Shown here piece after piece: positions 47,901-57,861 of a DNA stretch of 64,000 bases (positions are counted from its first letter, which is position 1; each line of letters starts with the position of its first letter). Source of the DNA: Coptis chinensis (taxonomy: Eukaryota; Streptophyta; Magnoliopsida; Ranunculales; Ranunculaceae); NCBI GenBank assembly GCA_015680905.1, contig CM027385.1:28931001-28995000 (forward strand). The letters run 5' to 3'. The notes under the pieces were generated by a model that was not told the origin of the DNA, ran no database searches, and saw nothing but the letters and a program-made list of their open reading frames with translations. A program made the position numbers and the translations under genes.

Positions 47901-50900
47901 AGATACTCAATCTCTTGGGGCGTACTATGCGAGACTTCGATCTGGTCGGGAAGAATTATCTCATTATGATAGTTTTATTGAATGGCCAGTTAATGCAATA
48001 GAGATTTATGCCAAGATTGTGGAGAAGAATTGAGTATTTCAGTTTCTTGTTGGGCTCAATCCTGAGTTTGAGTATGTTGTTGTTCACTTGCTTGACAAGC
48101 ATCCATTCCCAACTCTTGAGGAAGCACACGCCTATTGTCTCTCTGATCGGAGTCATCGAGCGACTATGCCTCATACTCCTAGTCTTTTATCTGAGACTTC
48201 TGTTATGGTAGTCCGTTATGCTTATCCGTCACCACTGTCAGTTCTTTCATAGACTTTCCAGGCACCACTACCCGATCTTTTGCCACTGCCAGCGGCCTCT
48301 GGTAGTTCTCGTCCTCCGAAAAAGAAGTGTGATCATTGTGGCAGATTTGGGCATATAAAGACAATGTGTTATCAATTACACGGTTGTCCTGGTTCTCAAC
48401 AACACTCATCATCCCAGTCCTCAGTACACCTATCTGTTGACTCTAAGACACCAGAGTTTTCTGCTTCTAGTGTTCTTTCTCCAGACGAGATCAGCAGGTT
48501 CCGACAGTTTCTCTCTGTCTTCCCAACCGGGGGCTTCTCATGTAAGTAATTTTGCAGCTGCCAATAGTGTTTCTGCATCCCAGACTTGACCTTGGATTAT
48601 TGATTTGGGTGCCACTGATAATATGACTGGTATGTCCTCTCTTTTTCATACTTATGCATCTAGTTCTTGGAAACGGACAGTTTGCCTTGCAATGGGGTTG
48701 AGACTCCTATTGTTGGGAAGGTTTGTATCCCAATTACCGATTCCCTTTCGTTACCTAATGTTCTCCATATCCCTAAGTTGACCACCAATCTTATCCCTCT
48801 TACTGTGTTTTTCAGGATCTGGTGTCGCAAAAGGTGATTGGCAGTGGACGTGAAAAGGGTGGCTTATATGTACTGCATGGACCTGTTTCTCGAGTCTCTC
48901 CTCATGCTATCCAGTTCGAGTCTTCGTCTAGTAGTGAGAATGTAAAACGGGAGTTACGTTGGCATCATCGCTTAGGTCATATTTCTTTTGAGTATCTACG
49001 TTATTTATTTCCGTCTTTCTTTTCCAATGTGTCTGTGTCCCTAAGTTGACCACCAATCTTATTTAAGCTAGTAAATTTACTAGAGATGTAAACTGCAGTG
49101 TAACCTTCTATTCCTTTTACTGCATTTTTCAAGATCTAGTGTCGCAGAAGGTGATTGGCAGTGGACGTGAAGAAGGTGGCTTATATGTACTGCATGGACC
49201 TGTTTCTCGAGTCTCTCCTCATGCTCTCCAGTTAGAGTCTTCGTCTAGTAGTGAGAATGTAAAATGGGTACGTTGGCATCATCGCTTAGGTCATATTTCT
49301 TTTAAGTATTTACATTATTTATTTCCGTCTTTCTTTTCCAATGTGTCCACGCCAGGTCTATCTTGTGAGACATGTGAACTGGCTAAACATCATTGTATCC
49401 CTTATCCTTTGAGTAGTAATAAAACTTCGTATTTGTTTGATATTGTGCACTCCGATGTTTAGGGTCCTTTCCCGGTCACTCATGTTTTAGGATTTCGTTA
49501 TTTTGTGTTATTCATTGACGATTTCTCTAGGTGTACTTGGGTTTATTACTTTATTTGATGAAATCCAAAGATGAGGTCTCCTCTATTTTCCAAACTTTCA
49601 CCGCAATGGTTCGTACTCAGTTTGGTAAAACAGTTAAAAGTTTTTCGTTCCGACTAGGGTGGAGAATTTATGTCTCATGGTCTTCGAAAGTTCTGCGAGG
49701 CTAATGGTATTTCACATCAAACCTCTAACACTAAGACTCCACAGGAAAATGGCAAGTCCGAGAGAAAAAATCGTCATATTCTTGATCTTGCTCGGGCTAT
49801 GTCTATTGGCATGAATGTTCCTTCGTGTTTTTAGTCTGATGTTGTTCTTACAGCGGTGTATCTCATTAACCGTTCTCCATCTCGAGCTCTCAGCTTTCGC
49901 ACTCCATATTCCATCATTCATCCTGATCGTTCTGCTTTTCAGATTCCACCTCGTGTCTATGGGTGTGTTTGTTTCATCCAAGTCACTGGGTCTATCTCTA
50001 AACTAGATCCGCGTGCCTTGAAATGTGTGTTCCTGGGTTATTCTCATACTCAGAAGGGTTATCGGTGTTATCATCCCTCATCGTGTCGTTGTTTCACCTC
50101 CATGGACGTTATATTTTTCGAACATGCTCTATTCTTTTCGGGTGAGGTTTTATCTCAGGGGGAGTGTTTTCCAGTTCACCCTTTTCCTTGTGAGGATTCA
50201 CCTTCCATTTCTCTTTCTTTTCCACTTCCGATGAGTGTTCAGCCAGAACCTACAGTCTTCCCTCCAGTCCCACATTCTGTTCCACCTTCTTTACAGGTTT
50301 ATACTCGATCTTATCCAGGGAGCCAACCTCCTCCACCAAACTGCCCCGCATTTTCTGCCTCTCTAGATTCACCACTTGCCACTGATTCACCCTTACCAGG
50401 TATTGAGCCATCTTTTATCCCTCTTATACCAGTTACTACTGATGTTGATTTACCAATTGTTGATAGAACTGATACTCCACCTATTATTGTTCGGAAAGAG
50501 AAGCGCTTTGTAGGGATGCCAGCTAGATATGCTAATACTGTGGCTTATTCTATCACTGATTATACTTCAGATTATCATTTGTCTCCTAGTTACAGATCTT
50601 TTCAAGCTTCTCTCTCCTTGGTTGATATACCACGTACAGTGGTAGAGGTGTTGGCCCAGCCTCACTAGAAGGCTGCAATGTTGGAGGAATTATATGCATT
50701 GGAAGTCAATAATACTTGGGCTTTGGTTTCTCTTCCGCCTGGGAGTAGAGCAGTTCGGTGTAAATGGGTTTTCACAGTGAAACAAAATCCAGATGGAACA
50801 GCAAGTACGTACAAAGCTTGGTTGGCTGCGAAGTGGTATGCACAGATTCATGGGGTTGATTATCACAAGACCTTTGCTCCTGCAGCCAAGATGAATACGA

Positions 50901-53900
50901 TTCGAGTTATCTTTTCTCTTGTTGCATCCAAGTCGTGGCCCCTTTTTCAGATGGATGTCATAAATGTCTTTCTCAATGAGACTTTATAGGAAGAGGTTTA
51001 TATGTCTTCACCACCTAGTTTCCGTTCTTCTTCGGGCTTAGTGTGCAGGTTGAAGAAGTTTGTCTATGGGCTTAAGCAATCTCCTCGCACTTAGGTTGAT
51101 ACATTTGTTGCAGCCATGACTACATATGGATATGTTCAGAGTCAAGCTAACCACACCTTGTTTCTTCGACACTCTGGTATGAAGATTGTTTTTTTGCTTG
51201 TTTGTGGACGATATTGTTATTACTGGCAATGATGTTCAGGGTATTAGTGACCTGAAATCTTATCTCAGTACTCGCTTTCAGGTGAAAGATCTTGGCCCCT
51301 ACGTTACTTCCTCGGGATTGAGGTTACTCGTTCTAGTTCTGGTATTTTTATCTCTCAAAGAAAATATATTCTTGATTTTATGTCTGCTTCAGGGCAACTT
51401 GCATGTCGTCCTGCCGATACACCTATTGAGCAAAACCATCACCTAGCCAACTATGATAGGGAGTTGTTGGAAGACATTGGTCAGTATCAGCGGCTTCTTG
51501 GAAAGTTCCTCTATCTTTCTCTTACCTGTCCTGATATTACGTATGCAATTGGAGTTCTCAGTCAGTTTATACCTCTGTTGCATGGGTACGCCCTAATTTC
51601 CTCTGTATCACGTACCCGTGTCGTGCAGACACGGATACGGACACGGACACCTGGACACAAGCAAAACAGTACCCTAATTCTCAGATCTCGCCGTGTCCAA
51701 ATCGTCGTACCCGTGTCCAAACCAGTCACTCCGTCCCGTACCCATGCAACACAAGTTTATACACAAGCCGCGACTTCCTCATCTTCAAGCAGCTATTCGT
51801 GTGCTCGGTTACCTCAAGGGATGTCCTGGATGTGGCCTCTTGTTTCAAGATAGTGGTCAAGAGGCCACATCCATGAATAGCTGACTATGCAGGTTGTAGA
51901 TCTAATCGGCGATCTACTTCCGGGTATTGTACCACTATTGGTGGTAATTTGGTTACATGGCGGAGTAAGAAACAAGATGTTGTTTCTAGGCCCAGTGCCG
52001 AAGCAGAGTACAAGGCGATGGCCTAAGGTATGTGTGAGTTGATATGGCTAAAGCGTCTTCTACGAGATCTTCATCTTCATGTCTCTCTTCCTATGACGCT
52101 TTAATGTGACAACAAGTCTGCTCGTAGCATTTTGGCTAATTCTTTGTAACATGATCGTACCAGATATGTAAAGGTTGATCGGTACTTTCTACGTGAGACG
52201 GTGACTTCTGGACAGATTTATGTTTTATATGTTCCTACGTCTTAGCATCTTGCAAACTTTCTCACGAAGGCCGCCAGTGGTACACTATTTTCTGAGGTTT
52301 TGTCCAAGCTGGGCATGTGTGATATCTATGGTCCAGTTTGAGGGGGAGTGTGATATATGAATAGTAGCATACTACATTATGGATTTTAGTCCAACACTGA
52401 GTATTTAGGAGTTATAGTATGTGTTGTCTCCTTATTTAAAGAGAGTGAATCCCTATGTAATATCATTCAAGAATAATAATATTTTCTCCTTTCCATAATT
52501 CTACACAAATGACACCTTTTTCTATGTATGGGGGTTGTCTAGACGGACACCCTTCACCCATTTTAAACCCATTTCTACCAGTTTTTAACATTTGAAAACA
52601 TGCCTCAAGACCAAGAACACCCCAATTTCTCGAGACTTTTTTTTTTTGTTTGGATAAGTGATCTTTATTAAGAGGGTTGTGCATAGCACAAAAGTTACAA
52701 AAGAAAACAAAAGCGTAAAACAGTGAGTGAGGACCTCACTTGTTTACAAATAAAATAAAACAGAACACCCCAATTTCTCGAGACTTTATAAACAAGTTGT
52801 TCAAGAATCTTTACTTCTCTTTTCTTTCCTCCGCCTCACTAAATCTTTTGGCTTGGGGGAAGGACTACAAATACTGCTGTTGGTCTCGCATATCCATTGA
52901 GAATGAAAAGTTGAAGCACGACAAGCACTGAGACAACTGTGGCAGTAAAGAATCTACCTCAGGATATACAAGCTTAAAAAACTTCAGCCAATTCTATGAT
53001 GATTTCATTTACTTCCTTTTATTACCTTCGTTTCCCTACTATCATCTTCTTTGGCAATCTCGTCTCTGGTTTGGTTGGTTCATCAGGTCCTAGAACTTGT
53101 TCTGGTTTTGGATTTCATTAGGAATGGGGCCATCTTAACGAACTACAAAGTCTGAGAAGAGCGAAACAGTAGATGATACTCGGAAATCTGAAAACCAAAT
53201 AACATGTATGAATTCGTAAGGAACAAGACAGGGCTCTAACTCACCACAAGACGACATTTTCAGTTAAAATGTGATGTGTAGCCTTCCATTTTGAAGAATC
53301 CATGCCACAACGTGGGATGTGTTGCATAATTATATCTAGTGGAAATCTGAAAACCAAATAGCAGAAGTGCGAATTGCTGAATCAAGACAGAACTCAACCA
53401 ACCACCACAAGCCACTGAAAAAGCAACTTCCAATTTCAGGCCTTGGGAGAGATAGTTACAAGAAAAAAACTCTTCTGGATGTACAAGCTCTTGCTAACTG
53501 CAAATGCTTTTAGAGTAGCCAACTCCATGGCACGATACAGCGGCAGCACCATAAGTTGCTACAGAGTTTTATCATAATTTCTAACAGAAAAGCTGCCAGC
53601 CTGCCCTTACTACGAGCAAATATAAAAACTTTGCAGGTCAAATTAAAAGTAAAACCAAGGTGCTTTGAAGGCTTTCGTTGTCTTGGCAAGTGGTAGCACT
53701 ACCAAAATGGATGTAAAAAGATGCTGCAAAGTCAATCAAAATTCTGCTACATTTCAAAACTACAAAATCAATCATGATTTCTCTACAATCTTTTGTTTTG
53801 CACCAGTGTAGCCAAGTAAACAATTGGCTAATCTACTCATGAAAAATCGTTCAAACTACATATTTGAAAAGTTTGTTTTTGCCCTCGATGCATCAACTCT

Positions 53901-55797
53901 TAACTTGTTACACGTTTCTCTTTCTGTCTTTTTGAATTCTCTCTCTGTCTGATCTTTCACACCTTCTCATCCTATATCAATGTTCCACAGGACAGTGAGT
54001 CTATCGATAAAGTTTGAGGAGAAACAGAGAATGAACAAGTATTCTCATAATTTCTGTCTTATTCTTCTAGCTACTCATCTTCCTTCTTAATGTTCTTTCC
54101 AAGACGCCTTAATGACAAGTTATATGGTATTAATGACAAGTTATGGCAATAGAGAGCTTAACTGAATTGCATCAAGACTGATGCTTGATTTCCACATATT
54201 CTGCTAATGTGGGTAGCGTAGAACTAAGATGGGTAACAAGGAAAGGGGCCATGCTAGTTACCAACAGGGGTCAGTTTGTTTTCAAGTAATGATGAACTTT
54301 CAATACGTTTTATGGCTTTATGCCAGTTATTCAAACTTTATTCTACTGTCATTATGACACTGCCAATATTACTCGTATTTGGCAATGTAAATACAAGAGA
54401 GGGTCTATGCTGTTAATCAATATGCGTAAGTTGATTTTGGAATATTGATTTAAACCTTTAATGTTTTTATTTCCTATTGTCAATATTGATTGAAGTTAGC
54501 AATAAAAAATGGAATTTTTTTCTTTACCAAAGTTCCTTTCTAAGTGTGTCCCCCTCCAAAAAAATAAAATAAGAAATCAATAAATAAATTAAAATGGTAC
54601 AAATGGAATTATACTGAGCATGTTAAGTACAACAGGATCATCAATCCTAGTGAGGTTCCAATATAGATAACAAGTTTCTAAAAGTGAGCTAAACTATGAT
54701 GGCACAAGCTAATAGACTCATAGCAATACGATTTTGTGTTTTAAGGCCAACCAAAGAGCAATAAGATACAGGGAAAAATAGGATATAATATCTTACAAGC
54801 CTGAGAGACGCTGAAGATTTGCAAAAATAGGTGCAATTGACTGGGAGAACGAGTTATAGCTAATGTTCCTGCAGTAAAGAACCAAAAGGTTTAAGCATCC
54901 GGTACGACCTCCAATTCCCAAATACTTTTCAGCAAATGACAAGCCACTCACAAGTAATTGAGTGTGACGATGCTAGAAATGGAGTAAGGAAGATTTCCAC
55001 TTAAATTATTGCGAGCGAGGTTTCTGCATTACAAAAATAGTCAAACAACTATAACTGGTAACAATAACTTTTCTTAAGAAAAGAAATGTGAAACAAGAAA
55101 ATGATTGAGCATTACAAGCTTGTAAGATTTGGTGGTAACTGATACGGAATCGAATCATGAATGTTGTTATTGCTTAAATCCCTAACAAATCAAACATAAC
55201 AAATCAGTAAACACCAATCAAACTACTCAAAAAAGGGTTAAACCATAACAAATGAGTAGTATCCTTACAATGTTCTCAATGATAATAAGTTTGCAAGTAA
55301 GTATCCCATATTTCCATTAAGTCCCAACCCAGAAAGTTGACTATAATCATATCAAAACAATCCCATATTAGATACACCAATTAATTCAATCTATTCAAAA
55401 CTAAAAGATTGAAATATTCATTTAAACATACATTGAGACAACAGCGGATCCTTCACAACTAATCCCTTTCCACGATTCGCCACACGGATCACCCCCACTC
55501 GAATTCCATCCATTCAACTGAGTAGGATTGTTCAATGAGCTATACAATACTTGTAAAGCTTGAACTACAAAACAAATAAACTCACATTCATCAAAAATAA
55601 TCCACCCCTTCATCCAGCCTATCAATTCAAAGCTCAAAAAACAACTTAAAGATTCTATCTTTTACATAAACAAGTTACAGTTTATACTTACCATCAGAGG
55701 GGTCAGTGATGGATAGAATGAGTGGACAAGAAAGAAGAATAACACATGCAATGAAAACAAGTGTATATAGTGATGGGCTTTTTTTGAAATGTGTCAT
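35901..55797 (-). CDS. STRUBBELIG-RECEPTOR FAMILY LRR receptor (pseudo)kinase, 16 exons
   Basis: Exons: 55797-55692, 55564-55432, 55340-55269, 55181-55116, 55023-54952, 54868-54797, 46399-46328, 46243-46178, 46097-46032, 45939-45626, 44933-44677, 37788-37517, 37428-37293, 37027-36888, 36773-36617, 36050-35901. They sum to 2151 nt, a continuous 716-residue frame; the low border of exon 12 could be off by one base. Signal peptide 1 to about 29. The SUB-type N-terminal domain ([20 protein letters not shown]) precedes tandem LRRs ([20 protein letters not shown] and following), mostly one per 66-72 nt phase-2 exon. A Pro-rich linker follows, a membrane helix at about 295-320, then the kinase: glycine loop GEGSLGRV at 416-423, Lys437, HRN at 535-537 and DCA at 555-557 in place of HRD and DFG. 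SUB/SRF proteins are atypical kinases acting in cell-surface signalling for tissue morphogenesis. Similarity is nearest SRF1/SRF3-type members, from memory. Introns 6 and 11 hold copia elements. Confidence 0.94.
38129..38836 (-). repeat. 3' LTR of copia element 1
   Basis: Begins TGTTGGGGTTTATACC on the plus strand and ends AACTCCAACA. It matches 43186-43923 with moderate divergence and indels, more than the gypsy LTR pair, so this insertion looks older. GC-rich repeats (GGCGCG, TTGCCTTGGACGATGT) lie inside. Confidence 0.9.
39141..43077 (-). pseudogene. Copia element 1 gag-pol, broken
   Basis: Minus-strand pieces: gag (43077-42706, [16 protein letters not shown] and [13 protein letters not shown]), a degenerate knuckle and linker region, protease (42218-41811) with [10 protein letters not shown], where Asp-Ile-Gly stands in place of Asp-Thr/Ser-Gly, an integrase piece (41548-41318, KCIRSDNGG) and RT (40534-39654, with [11 protein letters not shown] and [14 protein letters not shown]). 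RNase H follows (39653-39141, [17 protein letters not shown]). A 158 bp tandem duplication at 39991-40306 shifts the RT frame, a stop separates RT from RNase H at 39654, and much of integrase is unreadable. Confidence 0.9.
39991..40306. repeat. 158 bp tandem duplication in copia 1 RT
   Basis: TGCTTCAACCCATACAAACT... to ...AGGTTCATACT occurs at 39991-40148 and again at 40149-40306 with a few substitutions. 158 is not a multiple of three, so RT is frameshifted. It repeats the RT region containing [16 protein letters not shown]. Confidence 0.93.
43186..43923 (-). repeat. 5' LTR of copia element 1
   Basis: Matches the 38129-38836 copy. The inner end next to the PBS reads CACTGGGTTTATACC and lacks the terminal TGTTG seen on the other LTR, so the junction has decayed by a few bases. 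Confidence 0.88.
43929..44676 (-). other. Remainder of SRF intron 11 beyond the copia element
   Basis: Intron sequence between the copia target duplication and exon 11. A TTGGAACC/ACTCATCG-type inverted pair (AACGATGAGTTGGA at about 44211-44224 and TCCAACTCATCGTT at about 44249-44262) forms a small hairpin. No gene. Confidence 0.5.
45235..45510. repeat. GTATCG-rich MITE-like block in SRF intron 10
   Basis: 45290-45440 is full of ACGATAC/GTATCG inverted motifs (CCCGATACATGATGTATCG, GATACGATACATAACGTGTATCG). The adjoining 45440-45505, reverse-complemented, resembles the left half of the MITE at 32772 (TTGACACGGATACACATGTCGGTGTC), so it may be a diverged copy. Ends not determined. Confidence 0.5.
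47061..47220 (+). repeat. 5' LTR of copia element 2
   Basis: TGTTGAGATATATGAATAG ... CATAATTCTACA, 160 bp, matched at 52349-52505 with about ten differences. CTTATTTAAGGAGAG near 47145-47160 is a plausible TATA region. Confidence 0.92.
47221..47232 (+). other. Primer-binding site of copia element 2
   Basis: TGGTATCGGAGC starts directly after the LTR. It matches the initiator tRNA-Met type site TGGTATCAGAGC except at one base. Confidence 0.9.
47473..48549 (+). pseudogene. Copia element 2 gag
   Basis: ATG 47473 opens a copia gag ([51 protein letters not shown]) that ends at TGA 48031. Gag-like sequence continues ([12 protein letters not shown] in another frame) and the CCHC knuckle [14 protein letters not shown] lies in a separate frame at 48331-48372. 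The gene has thus lost continuity, although the domain order is preserved. Confidence 0.85.
48771..49350 (+). repeat. Tandem duplication in copia 2 pre-integrase region
   Basis: CCCTAAGTTGACCACCAATC begins both copies (48771 and 49039), and GTGATTGGCAGTGGACGTGAA and the following 200 bp recur about 313 bp apart. The second copy has gained about 48 bp (TAAGCTAGTAAATTTACTAG...) and has shorter interruptions than the first. Confidence 0.85.
51573..51753. mobile_element. Mutator-like MITE, 181 bp, nested in copia 2
   Basis: Inverted ends TGTTGCATGGGTACG (51576-51590) and CGTACCCATGCAACA (51737-51751) are perfect over 15 bp, and a perfect 9 bp direct repeat AGTTTATAC flanks it (51564-51572, 51754-51762). 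A 9 bp duplication is the Mutator signature. Removing it rejoins the copia frame across the junction (VLSQF to [11 protein letters not shown]). The interior has GGATACGGACACGGACAC. Confidence 0.92.
52349..52505 (+). repeat. 3' LTR of copia element 2
   Basis: Preceded by the purine tract TTTGAGGGGGAG. It starts TGTGATATATGAATAG and ends TTCTACA, matching the 47061-47220 copy. Confidence 0.92.
52640..52761 (-). mobile_element. 5'-truncated LINE 3' end, 26 bp target duplication
   Basis: A T-run at the left, reading on the minus strand ...CTTAATAAAGATCACTTATCC plus poly(A), is bounded by a perfect 26 bp direct repeat (52614-52639 and 52762-52787, core CCCAATTTCTCGAGACTTT). The long duplication and poly(A) tail are diagnostic of target-primed reverse transcription. 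Only about 110 bp of the LINE 3' end was copied. It lies in SRF intron 6, downstream of copia 2. Confidence 0.92.
52788..54796 (-). other. Remainder of SRF intron 6
   Basis: AT-rich intron sequence between the LINE insertion and exon 6. A diverged direct repeat GGAAATCTGAAAACCAAATA occurs near 53180 and 53341. No gene or element recognised. Confidence 0.5.
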
Positions 55798-55900
55798 AGT
55801 TAGTTAGTTAGTTAGTTAGTTAAAGCTGTTTAGTGTATGACCATGAAGAAAACAACAGTGCCATGGAAATGCATACAAGAAGAAGAAGAAGAAGAAGAAG
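55798..55900 (-). promoter_or_regulatory. SRF 5' leader: (AACT)6 at the ATG, (CTT)8 and a short uORF
   Basis: On the gene strand the start codon is directly preceded by six AACT units (55798-55821), and a (CTT)8 tract lies at 55877-55900. A 14-codon ATG-initiated uORF (55864 down to the TAA at 55820) ends 22 nt before the SRF ATG. Whether it is transcribed depends on the unknown start site. CT-rich leader tracts are common in plant 5' UTRs. Confidence 0.5.
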
Positions 55901-56069
55901 GTGGTGAGAACATGTTGTTGAACGTGTGCAGTAAGGAAGAGAAGAAAAAGGATACGAAGCTTTGAAGTAGAAAAAAGGAAGAGAAAGTGTCGGCAAATGT
56001 GAAGGGAGTGAAAAGAGGAAGAAGCTAGTGGAAAGAGATGGTTTTGAGGTTGGAACTAAAAGCAAGAAA

Positions 56070-56846
56070 CGAATGGTGTGTCATTGTCAGACTTCAGTCT
56101 CTTTCACTCTCTCAATATTTAAATATTTCTTTTCGAAAGTACCAAAATGCCCATACTAAGTTACGCCGGAATGCCGGATTGTCATTAGATGTAGGGGTGA
56201 GAATGTCATTTTGTGATTATGGGTTGCATGGCGTTAGTTGACCAACTAATTTATTTTGTTTAATTTTGTGACTTGTGAGGGGTGTGTTTTTGTTGTCAAG
56301 TGGGGTCGTTTTAAAGTGTAGAACTACACAAAAAAACACTTTTCTTTATGTGTGAAATGGTGCACCAGCAGCTGCTGGTCAACTCTTGGCTGTGTAATTA
56401 TAATTTATGATCAGGTGGGTGGGGTCTTGCAGGCTTGGCACTAGTTTTGGACTTTGGTAGTGAGCAGGCGAGCAGCTAAGCAGCTGAAGTACAAAATACC
56501 GATATATATCACCATATGTCATGATATCTATTGAGTTCTCATCATGATGAGTTGGTATTTTGAAAAAAAAAAATATCCTCTCCTTGTGTTCTTTTTTAAA
56601 TTTCTCTTTGATTTGATTTAACAAGACACCTCTACCTCTCTTTTTTTTTTGATAGGATAGGAACACCTCAAGCATCTTCTTCACAAACACTTAAATATTT
56701 GTTCTTTTATTACCAAGTTAGTAAGAATGCGCTCTTATACACTCTCACCTTTTGCTGGTGGAGGCCAGATGAGTACGTACCCATAATCTGGCGTACTCTA
56801 GATTTTTCCTAGAAAGTATAGTTATACATTTGTTTTACAATTCTAA
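56070..56846. other. SRF upstream region, no other gene
   Basis: 5' side of SRF on the minus strand, so it probably includes its promoter. Homopolymer A and T runs occur near 56563 and 56641. No element or gene recognised. Confidence 0.45.
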
Positions 56847-57548
56847 GAGCATCATCAACGTGATCTTAAAATAAATTGTGACACATCAACTTTTTTCGTC
56901 GATCAAAATTGTGATAATCGTGTCAAGTACTAATGCATTTTCACAAAATTTAAGGTTTATATTTCGGACGGGAATATTTGTCTCGTTCCAATTTAAATTT
57001 TATTTAAACGGTAAAAGTTGTCCCGTCCCAGTCAAAATAAATTTATAGGCAAGAGCGTGGGTGCGCTTATGGCAAGGTCAACTCGGGTGCGAGGCGCGCT
57101 CAACTTCTAATAGACTTGTTTCAGAAAAAAACAAAAAAAAAATATTCTTTTTCAGGTAAGGGCGTAGGGGCGCTACGGTCAAAGCAAATCTGAGCACGAC
57201 TTGCCCCTTCACATTTTAATTTTCTATTAAAAAAAACTGAAAAAGTTATGGACAGCAAAACTTGACCCATCCAACATCGTGGGCCCAACGGTACAAAATC
57301 GAGCCGTTTTAATTTTTTAATTAAAAAAATGAAAACATTCTGGACGGCAAAACTTGACCCGTCCAACATCTGAACGGGTAAAGTTGTCCCGTGCGAGTGG
57401 CTGCTAAATTTTTGAGTATTTTGGTCGAGAATTTAACAATTGCTAATATTAAAACGGGTGTTTGGCAGCACATTGGTGAACGAAATTGCCAAAAAAAATT
57501 CTATCTGTCATATTAGAAATGGTTTTTAGCAGTGCGTTGATGATGCTC
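56847..57548. mobile_element. PIF/Harbinger (Tourist-type) MITE, 702 bp
   Basis: Left end GAGCATCATCAACG and right end CGTTGATGATGCTC are perfect inverted repeats, flanked by TAA on both sides (56844-56846, 57549-57551), the 3 bp duplication of PIF/Harbinger. The interior has two copies of GGAC(A/G)GCAAAACTTGACCC(A/G)TCC and no coding capacity. Confidence 0.88.
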
Positions 57549-57861
57549 TAAGACTCAAAATATATATTTTTTTCAACGTTTTCGCTACTTTTTCTTTGAG
57601 TCAACACGAAATTGACACATGTTTCCCCATTTTGAAATACACTTTACGGATATAACTTCATAACTAATATAAAGATATAAACTGACTCATTTTGGAAACA
57701 CTAAAACTAGAAAACGAAGAAATTTGCTAAAAAAAATCTCTTATAATATGTTCCAGATATCTCTAAAAATATTCCCAAATTTAAATCAATGTGAAACAAG
57801 ATATTTATCTTTCTGATGAAATTCTCTCATATTCCAAAATCTTCTAAGTATATTCTTTCAT

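Larger units (their letters stand above)
48590..52030 (+). pseudogene. Copia element 2 pol, broken
   Basis: Protease motif [13 protein letters not shown] (Asp-Leu-Gly instead of Asp-Ser/Thr-Gly) is near 48595. The pre-integrase region ([27 protein letters not shown]) occurs twice, at 48822-49049 and 49139-49462, through a tandem duplication. Integrase follows at 49470-50130 with [13 protein letters not shown] and [18 protein letters not shown] starts near 50678 ([32 protein letters not shown]), has a stop at 50987, and carries the active-site motif [10 protein letters not shown] near 51200. RNase H ([22 protein letters not shown]) is at about 51900-52022. Several stops and the nested MITE disrupt it. 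Confidence 0.9.
47061..52505 (+). mobile_element. Ty1/copia retrotransposon in SRF intron 6 (antisense)
   Basis: Short LTRs (160 and 157 bp) flank gag, protease, integrase, RT and RNase H in copia order on the plus strand, opposite to SRF. Putative 5 bp duplications are CAAAG (47056-47060) and CAAAT (52506-52510), four of five identical. A PBS follows the left LTR and a purine tract precedes the right one. It lies in SRF intron 6 (46400-54796), the largest intron of the gene. A Mutator-type MITE sits inside its 3' coding region. Confidence 0.93.

Noticed and set aside
55820-56065. 81-codon minus-strand frame upstream of SRF as the true N-terminus
   Set aside because: It begins at TTG, ends at TAA before the SRF ATG and contains a CTT microsatellite; the ATG at 55797 gives a proper signal peptide.
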